From Actinoallomurus purpureus (GTDB taxonomy: Bacteria > Actinomycetota > Actinomycetes > Streptosporangiales > Streptosporangiaceae), in the NCBI RefSeq assembly GCF_024055795.1, contig NZ_JAMXMY010000012.1:62001-126000 (forward strand): a DNA stretch of 64,000 nucleotides, given 5' to 3'. Positions 43,654 through 52,857 of this stretch are shown here, in pieces. A program made the translations under genes and the position numbers. How positions within the stretch are numbered: the stretch's first letter is position 1; every line of letters begins with the position of its first letter. The notes beneath the pieces were generated by a model. That model saw only the letters and a list, made by a program, of their open reading frames with translations, was not told the origin of the DNA and did no database searches.

Positions 43654-43820
43654 GGGTCCGGAGTCTCCTTAACACGCCCGCCGACCGGGCGTCGCACTGT
43701 TCACCCCGCCCGCCTCACTCGCTCCGTGGTCGGCCTCGCCCCTCGGCCGATCACTCCGCTCGCCAGGTCGGGCGTGCTCGGGTCGCTGAATGACGATGGC
43801 AGCCTAGTGCCGCTCACGCC

Positions 43821-43860
43821 CTCACCCGTCCACGGGTGGGCGTGTCCGCCTACGGGTGAG
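43821..43860 (+). promoter_or_regulatory. Two mutually exclusive hairpins upstream of the aldo/keto reductase
   Basis: The arm CTCACCCGT (43821-43829) can pair with ACGGGTGAG (43852-43860, 9 bp) or with the nearer ACGGGTG copy at 43832-43838. The nearer pairing can be extended by CACGCC/GGCGTG with a two-base bulge. The alternatives exclude each other. It may be an attenuator or simply the remains of a duplicated terminator. Confidence 0.3.
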
Positions 43861-43933
43861 ACCTGGCGGGTCGCCGCACCGCCGGCCGGGTGTGTGCGGA
43901 CGAATTTCCCGACTCCCGATACGCTCCGCAGGC

Positions 43934-44872
43934 ATGGAACAGCGTCACCTCGGCCGGAGCGGCCTGGCCGTTTCCCGCCTCGGCCTCGGAACGATGACGT
44001 GGGGCGGGGACACCGAGGTCGATGACGCCGCCGCCCAGCTCACCGCCTTCGTCGAGGCCGGCGGCACCCTGGTCGACACCGCGGACGTGTACTGCGGCGG
44101 CGAGAGCGAGCGGGTGCTGGGCGCCCTCGTCGGCCAGGTCGTCGCCCGCGACGACCTGGTGATCGCCACGAAGGCCGTGCTGACCGCCGACGGCACGCGC
44201 GACGCCTCCCGGCGTCACCTGCTGCGCGCCCTGGACGCCTCCCTCGACCGGCTGGGCGTGGACCACGTGGACCTGTGGCAGTTGCACGCCTACGACGCGC
44301 GGACCCCTCTCGAGGAGACGCTGTCCGCCCTCGACGACGCGGTGGCCTCCGGCCGGGCGCGCTACACCGGCGTGTCGCACTTCGCCGCGTGGGAGCTGGC
44401 CCGCGCCGCGACGTGGCAGAAGGCCTGGCCGGGGCGCACCCCGATCGTCTCCACGCAGGTGGAGTACTCCCTGCTGCGGCGCGACATCGAGGACGACGTG
44501 CTGCCCGCGGCCGCCGAGCTGGGCGTCGGAGTGCTCCCGTGCTCCCCGCTCGGCCGCGGGGTACTCACCGGCAAATACCGCACCGGCATCCCCGCCGACT
44601 CGCGGGCGGCGACCCCGCACTACGCCGAATTCGTGCAGCCCTACCTGAGCGAGCGCGGCGCCCAGATCGTCGAGTCGGTGTCGACGGCGGCCGAGGGGCT
44701 CGGCGTGTCGCCGCTGGCCGTCGCGCTCAGCTGGGTGCGCGACCGGCCCGGCGTGGCCGCCCCCATCGTCGGGGCCCGCACGGCCGGCCAGCTCGCAGCG
44801 ATCCTCAAGGCGGAGGAGATCACGCTGCCGGCCGAGATCCGCGACGCGCTCGACGACGTCTCGTCCGAGTAG
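43934..44872 (+). CDS. Aldo/keto reductase
   Basis: An NADPH-dependent carbonyl reductase of 312 residues. The barrel starts MEQRHLGRSGLAVSRLGLGT. The catalytic tetrad is visible: Asp and Tyr in LVDTADVYCGGESE, Lys in DLVIATKAVL, and His in VDLWQLHAYD. The cofactor region is SWVRDRPGVAAPIVGARTAG. It belongs to the general-stress AKR group with a broad or unknown substrate. It is convergent with the proline-rich hypothetical, with only four bases between the two stop codons. The ATG at 43934 is preferred to an earlier in-frame start lacking homology. Confidence 0.92.
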   Translation: MEQRHLGRSGLAVSRLGLGTMTWGGDTEVDDAAAQLTAFVEAGGTLVDTADVYCGGESERVLGALVGQVVARDDLVIATKAVLTADGTRDASRRHLLRALDASLDRLGVDHVDLWQLHAYDARTPLEETLSALDDAVASGRARYTGVSHFAAWELARAATWQKAWPGRTPIVSTQVEYSLLRRDIEDDVLPAAAELGVGVLPCSPLGRGVLTGKYRTGIPADSRAATPHYAEFVQPYLSERGAQIVESVSTAAEGLGVSPLAVALSWVRDRPGVAAPIVGARTAGQLAAILKAEEITLPAEIRDALDDVSSE

Positions 44873-44876
44873 GGCC

Positions 44877-45689
44877 CTACCGGGGCAGGTGCTGGAGCAT
44901 CCGGTGAAGGCCGGGCCGGGGGCTGATCCGGGCCTGCTGCGCGCCGAGGACGGTGATGGGCACGTCCTCCATGGCCCCTTGGTACCACCAGTACACGCGA
45001 TCGCTCAGCATCGCGCCGGTCCGGGCCACGGATCGGCTCGTCTCGTGGATCGACGGCACCGCCGCCAGGTCGGCGTGCGAACGCAGCACCATGAAGATCA
45101 GTACGCCGTCGACCGGGACGGTGAGGAGCAGGCCGAAGGACGCGGGCTCGCGCAGCAGTTCACCGATCCGCAGCAACTGCGCGGAGGCGGTGCCGCTCGG
45201 GCCCGTGACGATGTGCAGGGCGTTGCCCGCGACCGTCTCGTCGGAGCGTACGTCGAGGTCCTCGCGGCGCAGGTTGTCCAGGCCCCATCCCCAGAGCGTC
45301 CGCGGGTCGCTCCCCCAGCGATGGGCGTCCGCGGCGCCGACCGGGCGCACCCCTTCCCGGCCCTCCTCCCGGACGCACAGCAGCCCGAAGATCTCGTCAC
45401 TGAGCACGATGGAGATCGCGTCGTAGCCGGCGGGGAGGGCGTCGCGCCGCATCAGCCGCAGGCCCAGATGGGGCGCGACGCGCTCCGGTCCCGGCCAGCC
45501 CGGCTGCTGGTAGGCCGGCTGGTAGGGGCCCGGGTAGGGCGCCGCCGGAGGCTGGTGGCCCTGGGGGTACCCCGGCGGCGGTCCCGGTCGCATGGGGCCG
45601 GGCTGGTACGGAGCGGGCCGAGGCGGCCCGGGCGGGTACGGGCCGGGGCCCCACGGACCTCCCGGCGAGGGCGGGTACGGATAGGACAT
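44877..45689 (-). CDS. Hypothetical protein with a Pro/Gly/Tyr-rich N-terminal domain
   Basis: Residues 1-72 of 270 are almost only Pro, Gly, Tyr, Gln and Ala (SYPYPPSPGGPWGPGPYPPG and similar), a low-complexity domain of the kind that binds WW/SH3-like partners or forms condensates. The globular remainder (about 75-270) begins HLGLRLMRRDALPAGYDAIS and contains GLLLTVPVDGVLIFMVLRSH and VYWWYQGAMEDVPITVLGAQ. No membrane span and no catalytic motif is evident. I do not recognise the family. Confidence 0.7.
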   Translation of the reverse strand: MSYPYPPSPGGPWGPGPYPPGPPRPAPYQPGPMRPGPPPGYPQGHQPPAAPYPGPYQPAYQQPGWPGPERVAPHLGLRLMRRDALPAGYDAISIVLSDEIFGLLCVREEGREGVRPVGAADAHRWGSDPRTLWGWGLDNLRREDLDVRSDETVAGNALHIVTGPSGTASAQLLRIGELLREPASFGLLLTVPVDGVLIFMVLRSHADLAAVPSIHETSRSVARTGAMLSDRVYWWYQGAMEDVPITVLGAQQARISPRPGLHRMLQHLPR

Positions 45690-45859
45690 CGGGGTCGCGG
45701 GCCTCTGGATTCACGGCGCGGTCGGGGATGGTGCGCCCATCGTGGCATGATCACGCGCCGTGCACGGCACCGACCTTCAGTCGTGACCATCCGGTGACGC
45801 GGCACCGTCCTCGCCAACGCGGCGAACACCGGGCGCGACGGCACTAAAGTGAGCGAGCG

Positions 45860-47464
45860 ATGACTGAGACCTTCTCCGGCCCTCCCTCCGACGTGGCCGA
45901 GCTGTTCGCGACCAATGACGTCCCGGCCCGGCTCGCGCCCGAGGCGCTGGCCCGCCTCGGCGAGGCCGCCGCCAAGATCCTGCGTGACGACCCGTGGCGG
46001 CTGCTGGAGATCCCCGGCGTGCGGCCCGAGCAGGCCGACTTCTTCGCCCGCAGGCTGCTCGGCGCGCAGGCCGGCCGGCACGATCCGCGCCGCGCGGGCG
46101 CCCTGGCCGCGCACCTGCTGCTGCGGGCCGCGGGTGACGGCCACACGATCACGCCCGCCAAGGCGGTCCTGTCCGCCCTGGAGGCCTTCGACCCGGGAGA
46201 CGCGGTGGAGGCGCTGCGCGCGTCCATCGCCGCCGGGGACATCGCCGCGGTGATGGACGAGGCGTCCGAGAACGAACTCCTCGGCCTCGCCCGCCTCACC
46301 GTCGCCGAGGAGACGGTCGCCGAGGGCCTCGCCCGGCTCACCGCCACCGCCGACCCGCTGCCCGAGGCCGACGGCGTCCCGGCGGCCGTGTGCGAGAGCG
46401 GCGTCAGCGTGCTCGCGGGCGCCCCGGAGGCCGTGGAGGAGGTGCTCCAGCGGCTGCTCGGTGCTCCCGGCGTGATCGTCACCGCCCCGACCGACCGGGC
46501 CGCGCGTGCGCTCGGCGGCGCCCGCTCCCTGCACCTGCTGCTGGAACCCGGACCGGCCGGCTACTCCCGGGGAGAGGACCGCCCGCTGGAAGCCGACCTC
46601 GTCGTGGTGGCCGAGGCGGACACCCTCGACGTCGAGCACGCGGCCGCGCTCGTCGAGGCGTGCATGGACGGCACGCATCTGGTCCTCGCCGGCGACCCGG
46701 CGGCACCGTCCCCGTCCGGCGCGGGCCGCGTCCTCGCCGACGTCATCGCCTCCGGCACGGTGACGGTCACCGAGCTGCCCGCCGCGCCGCGAGACGTGAT
46801 CGGCCGGCTGACCGCGGCGGCCCGCGCGGGGACCCTCGCCCCGGTGGAGTCCGCCGACCGAGAGGTCGTCATCGTCCCGGCGGCCGAGGCCCGTGAGGCG
46901 GCCCACCGCGCGGTGCAGCTCGTCACGGACTCCATTCCCCGCGCCCTGGGCATCCCCGCCGAGGAGATCCTCGTGGTGACGCCCGTACGACGCGGGGAGG
47001 CCGGTGCGGTGGCGCTCAACCAGACGCTGAAGGAAAGGCTCAACCCGGGCCCGGGCCCGTACGACGCCGGCGACCGCGTCGTCGCCGTCACCGACCTGCC
47101 GAGCGCCGCCGCGGGCGAGTTCGGCACCGTCACCGCCGCCCATCCGGCCGAGGGCACACTGGACGTCGCGTTCCCGTCCGGCGACGCGACGGTGCCCGGC
47201 TCCGCGGTACGCCACGGCTGGGCCGTGACCGTCCTCCGGGCCCAGGGCACACGCTGGCCGGCCGTCGTGGCCGTGCTGCCCGGGGAGGCGGGCGGGGCGC
47301 TGTCCCGGGCGCTGGCGGTGGGCGCCTTCAGCCGGGCGCGGCGGCACCTGTCGGTCGTGCACGCCGCCGGCCCGGAACTGGCCCGCGCGGTGCGCGACCG
47401 CACCGAGCCGCCCCGCCGTACGCGTCTTTCCGCGTTGCTGCGCGAGAACATGGCAGACCTGTAA
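45860..47464 (+). CDS. RecD2-like helix-hairpin-helix protein with degenerate ATPase motifs
   Basis: The 534-residue protein follows RecD2/TraA architecture: N-terminal helix-hairpin-helix region (about 25-75, LRDDPWRLLEIPGVRPEQAD), a winged-helix region, and two helicase-like domains. Where RecD2 has a Walker A (GGPGTGKT), this has SVLAGAPEAVEEVLQRL with no GK[T/S]. Walker B reads DLVVVAEADTLD rather than DE. The C-terminal part keeps the SH3-like and motif V/VI sequences (VTPVRRGEAGAVALNQTLKE, AVTVLRAQGTRWPAVVAVLP, GAFSRARRHLSVV). It is therefore a helicase relative that should not hydrolyse ATP in the usual way, perhaps a structural DNA-binding factor. Confidence 0.8.
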   Translation: MTETFSGPPSDVAELFATNDVPARLAPEALARLGEAAAKILRDDPWRLLEIPGVRPEQADFFARRLLGAQAGRHDPRRAGALAAHLLLRAAGDGHTITPAKAVLSALEAFDPGDAVEALRASIAAGDIAAVMDEASENELLGLARLTVAEETVAEGLARLTATADPLPEADGVPAAVCESGVSVLAGAPEAVEEVLQRLLGAPGVIVTAPTDRAARALGGARSLHLLLEPGPAGYSRGEDRPLEADLVVVAEADTLDVEHAAALVEACMDGTHLVLAGDPAAPSPSGAGRVLADVIASGTVTVTELPAAPRDVIGRLTAAARAGTLAPVESADREVVIVPAAEAREAAHRAVQLVTDSIPRALGIPAEEILVVTPVRRGEAGAVALNQTLKERLNPGPGPYDAGDRVVAVTDLPSAAAGEFGTVTAAHPAEGTLDVAFPSGDATVPGSAVRHGWAVTVLRAQGTRWPAVVAVLPGEAGGALSRALAVGAFSRARRHLSVVHAAGPELARAVRDRTEPPRRTRLSALLRENMADL

Positions 47465-47548
47465 CCCTGTAGTTCGCGGCGTTTCCGTGTAACGCTCGTC
47501 TCGTTGGACCAGTTGTCAGTAACAACGGGAGACGACCCAGGGAGTGAC

Positions 47549-48202
47549 ATGGGCTCAAGGCGAGACTGGCGGCGCGTCGGGGCGGCGTCGGCGACGGTGT
47601 CCGCCGGCGCGGTGATGTTCTTCGCGGCCGGCGCCGGTCCGGCGTCGGCGGAGTCGCGCGCCACGGTCCGGACGGCGGGCGAGTGCAAGCTCGGCCCCCT
47701 GCTCTGCAGTGTCCTGGGCGGCGGGACTGGCAAGCCGGCGAACCCGCCGAAGTCGGGCGGAAGCGGATCCACCAAGCCGAAGCCCAAGCCGTCCGCCGGT
47801 CATTCCCACCACTCCGGTTCCGGTTCGGGCGGCGGATCGCACTCCGGCTCGAGTGGTGGATCCCACTCGGGTTCGGGCGGCGGATCGGGATCCGGCTCGG
47901 TGAACGTGCCCATCGCTCCCCCGGCGGCGGGCACGGCCGGCGACGCCCCGCAGGTGGCCGCGCCGCAGCCGCAGGGCCCCGCGCTGCCCGACATCACGTC
48001 CCAGGGCCCGCTCGTGTACCCGCAGGAGTCGCCCGTCCGGCAGGAGCAGCCGACGGCGGCGCGGCTGATGGCCGCCAGCGACCCGGCGGAGGACTCCGTT
48101 CCGCCGTTGCTCGTGGCGACCGCCTCCGGGCTGATCGGCGCGGTCACGGCGCTGAACCTCAGCGTGCTCAACCGCCGTCTGCGCCGCCCGCGCTCCCGCT
48201 GA
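47549..48202 (+). CDS. Secreted, C-terminally anchored Gly/Ser/His-rich protein
   Basis: The 217-residue protein starts at ATG 47549 (GGGAGTG upstream). A twin-arginine-like N-terminus (GSRRDWRRVGAAS) and a hydrophobic stretch end at ASAES, a probable signal-peptidase site. The mature part has two cysteines (GECKLGPLLCSVLGGG), then a Lys/Pro linker, then a long Gly/Ser/His repeat (about 95-125), then a Pro/Gln region. A C-terminal helix (about 186-207, LLVATASGLIGAVTALNLSV) with a basic tail (NRRLRRPRSR) anchors it in the membrane. This is the layout of a cell-wall-spanning surface protein. Family not recognised. Confidence 0.7.
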   Translation: MGSRRDWRRVGAASATVSAGAVMFFAAGAGPASAESRATVRTAGECKLGPLLCSVLGGGTGKPANPPKSGGSGSTKPKPKPSAGHSHHSGSGSGGGSHSGSSGGSHSGSGGGSGSGSVNVPIAPPAAGTAGDAPQVAAPQPQGPALPDITSQGPLVYPQESPVRQEQPTAARLMAASDPAEDSVPPLLVATASGLIGAVTALNLSVLNRRLRRPRSR

Positions 48203-48341
48203 CAGGTGAGCCCGGTCCCGGCCGGAGAGCCCGTCGACGCGCCGCCGCCGTCCGGGCCGCCGCCGGAACCCGTCGTCGATCCGCCCGGCTCACGCCACCG
48301 GCGAGGGCCGTAAGCGACTGGGCAGAAACGTACGCTAGGCG

Positions 48342-49643
48342 GTGATGATCAATAGGACGACGTCAGAGACGCCCGGTTCGACCAAGGCGCACGGGGGCGG
48401 CGTCCTGATCGGCGCATTGGTCATTGACTCGGTCGGCAACGGGCTCTTCCTCCCCCTGTCCCTGGTGTTCTTCACCCGGCTCACCGATGTCCCGCTGAGT
48501 CTTCTCGGCATCCTGCTCAGCGTCGCCGGCGCGATCACGCTGCCGATCCCTGTCTGGACCGGTGCGCTGGCCGACCGGCTGGGTGCGCTGCCCCTGGTCG
48601 TCGCGGCCCAGGTCATGCAGGCCCTCGGTTACCTCGCCTACGGCCGGGTCGACGAGCCGGTCGGCATCTTCTTCGCTGTGAGCCTGGTGGCCGTGGGCGT
48701 GCGGGTCTTCTGGTCGAGCATCTTCACCGCGGTCGCGGACCATGCCGACGCGAGCACATCCACCATGCGCAGTGACTCATGGTTCGCCTGGGCCAACATG
48801 GCTCGCACCGCCGGGCTCGGCCTGGGTGGGCTGATCACCGGCGCCGTCATAGCCGACGGCCGTACCGCCGCCTATCACGCCGTCGCCTACGCCGCGGCGG
48901 GCTGCTTCGCCGCAGCCGCCGCCGTGATCACGGTCTTCGTCCGCGTACCGAAGCTCCGCCACGACGCCGGACAGACCCGAACCGGATATGGAACGATCCT
49001 CAAAGACCGCCGGTTCCTCGCCCTGACCGGTATCAATACCGTCTTCGCGATGACGGGCATGATGCTCGCGCTGGCCTTGCCCACCTTCGTGCTCACGGGC
49101 CTGAGAGGGCCCACTTGGCTCGCATCCGCGCTCCTCGTCGGTAACACCGTCGTGGTGTCGGTGCTCGCCGCACCCGTCATCAAGCGACTCGCCGCCTACC
49201 GACGCACCCGGATCATCATGACCGCGGCCGCGTTGTGGTCCGCATGGTGTTTCCTGCTGTCCGGCCTCGTCCCCGGCCGGCTCGTCTGGGTGATCCCCGT
49301 GCTGATCGGTGCGACAGCGCTGTTCACCCTGGCCGAGGTGATGCATGCTCCGGTCTCGATCGCGCTGGTGACCGCCATCTCGCCGGCCGAACTGAGGGGC
49401 CGCTACATGGCCGCCTTCCAATACTCGTTCACCATCGCCGGGATCATCGCGCCCACGTTCTTCACCACGCTGTTCAACCTCCACCGCTCCCTGCCGTGGA
49501 TCGCGCTCGGCGCGACGAACTGCCTCGCCATCATCGCCCTACGGCTGCTGGAACCGAACCTGCTGCCCGCCGCACAGCACAACGCCGCTGCGGAGAAAAC
49601 GCTCGGCGACGACGAAGAGATGTCCGCGGACCATCTGGCCTGA
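48342..49643 (+). CDS. Major facilitator superfamily transporter
   Basis: The 433-residue protein has about twelve hydrophobic helices. The motif-A-like loop between helices 2 and 3 reads VWTGALADRLGALPLVVAAQ. The start may be GTG 48342 or the ATG one codon later. The central loop (about 205-225, VPKLRHDAGQTRTGYGTILK) separates the two halves. The C-terminus is acidic (EKTLGDDEEMSADHLA). It is likely a drug or metabolite exporter; the substrate cannot be predicted. It is convergent with fabI, with 16 bp between stops. Confidence 0.88.
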   Translation: MMINRTTSETPGSTKAHGGGVLIGALVIDSVGNGLFLPLSLVFFTRLTDVPLSLLGILLSVAGAITLPIPVWTGALADRLGALPLVVAAQVMQALGYLAYGRVDEPVGIFFAVSLVAVGVRVFWSSIFTAVADHADASTSTMRSDSWFAWANMARTAGLGLGGLITGAVIADGRTAAYHAVAYAAAGCFAAAAAVITVFVRVPKLRHDAGQTRTGYGTILKDRRFLALTGINTVFAMTGMMLALALPTFVLTGLRGPTWLASALLVGNTVVVSVLAAPVIKRLAAYRRTRIIMTAAALWSAWCFLLSGLVPGRLVWVIPVLIGATALFTLAEVMHAPVSIALVTAISPAELRGRYMAAFQYSFTIAGIIAPTFFTTLFNLHRSLPWIALGATNCLAIIALRLLEPNLLPAAQHNAAAEKTLGDDEEMSADHLA

Positions 49644-49659
49644 GCGCCGCCGGGCGCGG

Positions 49660-50424
49660 TCAGCCGCCGACGGCGTGGACGCCGCCGTCGACGTGGACGA
49701 TCTCGCCCGTCGTCGCCGGGAACCAGTCGGACAGCAGCGCCACGCAGGCCTTGGCGGTCGGCTCCGGGTCGGCGACGTCCCAGCCCAGCGGGGCCTTGTC
49801 CGGCCAGACGTTCGTGAACTCCTCGAAGCCCGGGATGCTCTTGGCCGCCATCGTCTTGAGCGGCCCGGCGGCCACGAGGTTGACGCGCACGCCGTCCGGG
49901 CCGAGGTACTTGGCGAGGTATCGGGCGGTGGACTCCAGGCCGGCCTTGGCCACGCCCATCCAGTCGTACACCGGCCAGGCCTGGGTGGCGTCGAAGTCCA
50001 GGCCCACGACCGAGCCGCCGTTCTTCATCAGCGGCAGGCAGGCGGCCGTGAGGGACTTCAGGGAGTAGGTCGAGACCTGGACGGCGGTGGCGACGTCGTC
50101 CCACGGGGTGTTCATGAAGTTGCCGCCCATGGCGGTCTGCGGCGCGAATCCGATGGAGTGCACGACCCCGTCGAGCCCGTCGACGTGCGCGGCGACCTTT
50201 CCGGCGAGACCGTCGAGGTCCTCGGCGCTGGTGACGTCCAGCTCGATCACCGGCGCGGCCTCCGGGAGCCGCTTGGCGATGCGCTCGACGAGCGACATGC
50301 GGCCGAATCCGGTCAGGACGACGGTGGCGCCCTCCTGCTGGGCGAGCCGCGCGATGTGGAAGCCGATGGAGGCGTCGGTGAGGACGCCGGTGACGAGGAT
50401 CCGCTTGCCGTCGAGAATGCCCAT
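49660..50424 (-). CDS. fabI: Enoyl-[acyl-carrier-protein] reductase (InhA/FabI type)
   Basis: This NADH-dependent enzyme does the last reduction of type II fatty-acid elongation. The 254-residue sequence resembles InhA: MGILDGKRILVTGVLTDASI as the cofactor-binding start, VVHSIGFAPQ, catalytic Tyr153 and Lys160 in YDWMGVAKAG, and Phe144 in GLDFDA (position of InhA Phe149). NLVAAGPLKT and HVDGGVHAVGG close the fold. It lies 113 bp downstream of fabG, the mabA-inhA order. InhA-type targets are inhibited by isoniazid adducts and triclosan. Confidence 0.95.
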   Translation of the reverse strand: MGILDGKRILVTGVLTDASIGFHIARLAQQEGATVVLTGFGRMSLVERIAKRLPEAAPVIELDVTSAEDLDGLAGKVAAHVDGLDGVVHSIGFAPQTAMGGNFMNTPWDDVATAVQVSTYSLKSLTAACLPLMKNGGSVVGLDFDATQAWPVYDWMGVAKAGLESTARYLAKYLGPDGVRVNLVAAGPLKTMAAKSIPGFEEFTNVWPDKAPLGWDVADPEPTAKACVALLSDWFPATTGEIVHVDGGVHAVGG

Positions 50425-50537
50425 TCAGTGTCCCATTTCCAGATATCGGCCGCCGCCCGCGGCGGGCCGGTGCTCGTTGTCAGGATGCGCCCGCGGCGAC
50501 CGTCTACCGGTCGGTGGAGCGGTCGGCACGCCGGCGG

Positions 50538-51281
<744 letters not shown>

Positions 51282-51357
51282 CTACCGATAGGTAACACGA
51301 GCACGGCACCGCCAAGGAGGACCGGCCGGTCTTTGTAGGACGCGATAGGTTGCATGG

Positions 51358-52857
51358 GTGCGAGAGATCGATCCAGAGTTCACCGCCCTGCCGTCGCGCG
51401 CACTGGCCGACGCGGCGCTGTCCAGAGCGCGGGATCTCGGCGCCGAACACGTCGACTTCCGCCTCGAACGCATCCGGAGCCAGACCCTGCGCCTGTCCGA
51501 CGGCAGTCTCGAGACGGCCCTCGACGCCGACGACGTCGGGTTCGCCGTCCGAGTGATCCTGAACGGCACGTGGGGATTCGCCGCGGGCATCGACCTGACG
51601 ACCGACGCGGCCGCCCGGGTGGCCGAGCAGGCGGTCGAGGTGGCCAAGGTGGCCGCGGCCATCAACCGTGAACGCATCGAGCTGGCCACCGAGCCGGCGC
51701 ACGGCGAGCAGGTCTGGATCTCGGCCTACGAGGTGGACCCGTTCGACGTGGCGGTCCGGGACAAGATCGCGCTGCTGGCCGACTGGAGCGCCCGGCTGCT
51801 GCGCGACGACCGGGTCGCGCATGCCGACGCGTCGCTCCTGCAGGTCAAGGAGAACAAGTTCTACGCCGACACGGCGGGGACCGTGACCACGCAGCAGCGG
51901 GTGCGCCTCCACCCGGTGCTGAACGCCGTCGGCATCCGGGACGGCGCCTTCGACACGATGCGCACCCTCGCCCCGCCGGTGGGGCGAGGCTACGAATACC
52001 TCACGGGCAGCACGTGGGACTGGGACGGCGAGCTGGCCCGCATCCCCGAGCTGCTGGCCGAGAAGCTGTCGGCGCCCTCGGTCGAGGCCGGCACGTACGA
52101 CCTCGTCATCGACCCGTCGAACCTCTGGCTGACGATCCACGAGTCGATCGGGCACGCCACCGAGCTCGACCGGGCGCTCGGATACGAGGCCGCGTACGCC
52201 GGCACGTCCTTCGCGACGCCCGACAAGCTCGGCAGCCTGCAGTACGGCTCGAAGGTCATGAACATCACCGGGGACCGCACCGCCGAGCACGGCCTGTCCA
52301 CGATCGGCTACGACGACGAGGGCGTCGAGACCCAGCGGTGGGACATCGTCCGCGACGGCCTCTTCGTCGGCTACCAGCTGGACCGGCGGATCGCGCACCT
52401 GACCGGGGCGGAGCGGTCCAACGGTTGCGCGTTCGCCGACTCCCCGTCGAGCATGCCGCTGCAGAGGATGGCGAACGTCTCGCTGCGGCCGGCGCCGGAC
52501 GGCCCGTCGACCGAGGAGCTCATCGCCGGCGTCGACCACGGGATCTACGTGGTCGGCGACAAGAGCTGGTCGATCGACATGCAGCGCTACAACTTCCAGT
52601 TCACCGGCCAGCGCTTCTACAAGATCGAGCGGGGGCGGCTCGCGGGCCAGCTGCGGGACGCCGCCTATCAGGCGACGACCACGGACTTCTGGAACTCGAT
52701 GGAGGCCGTCGGCGGGCCGCAGACCTACGTCCTCGGCGGCGCGTTCAACTGCGGGAAGGGCCAGCCCGGCCAGGTCGCGCCGGTCAGCCACGGCGCGCCG
52801 TCCGCGCTGTTCCGCGGCGTCAACATCCTCAACGCGGTGAAGGAGGCGGGCAAGTGA
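51358..52857 (+). CDS. tldD: Metalloprotease TldD
   Basis: TldD is the catalytic half of the TldD-TldE protease, which degrades unfolded peptides and trims leaders of some ribosomal peptides and the CcdA antitoxin. The 499-residue protein has the zinc motif HESIGH (261-266) in NLWLTIHESIGHATELDRAL, a GTG start, and the C-terminal GGAFNCGKGQPGQVAPVSHG region with a conserved cysteine. It overlaps tldE by four bases (GTGA). Because this window also has a ribosomal-peptide operon, a processing role there is possible but unsupported by proximity (about 20 kb). Confidence 0.95.
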   Translation: MREIDPEFTALPSRALADAALSRARDLGAEHVDFRLERIRSQTLRLSDGSLETALDADDVGFAVRVILNGTWGFAAGIDLTTDAAARVAEQAVEVAKVAAAINRERIELATEPAHGEQVWISAYEVDPFDVAVRDKIALLADWSARLLRDDRVAHADASLLQVKENKFYADTAGTVTTQQRVRLHPVLNAVGIRDGAFDTMRTLAPPVGRGYEYLTGSTWDWDGELARIPELLAEKLSAPSVEAGTYDLVIDPSNLWLTIHESIGHATELDRALGYEAAYAGTSFATPDKLGSLQYGSKVMNITGDRTAEHGLSTIGYDDEGVETQRWDIVRDGLFVGYQLDRRIAHLTGAERSNGCAFADSPSSMPLQRMANVSLRPAPDGPSTEELIAGVDHGIYVVGDKSWSIDMQRYNFQFTGQRFYKIERGRLAGQLRDAAYQATTTDFWNSMEAVGGPQTYVLGGAFNCGKGQPGQVAPVSHGAPSALFRGVNILNAVKEAGK

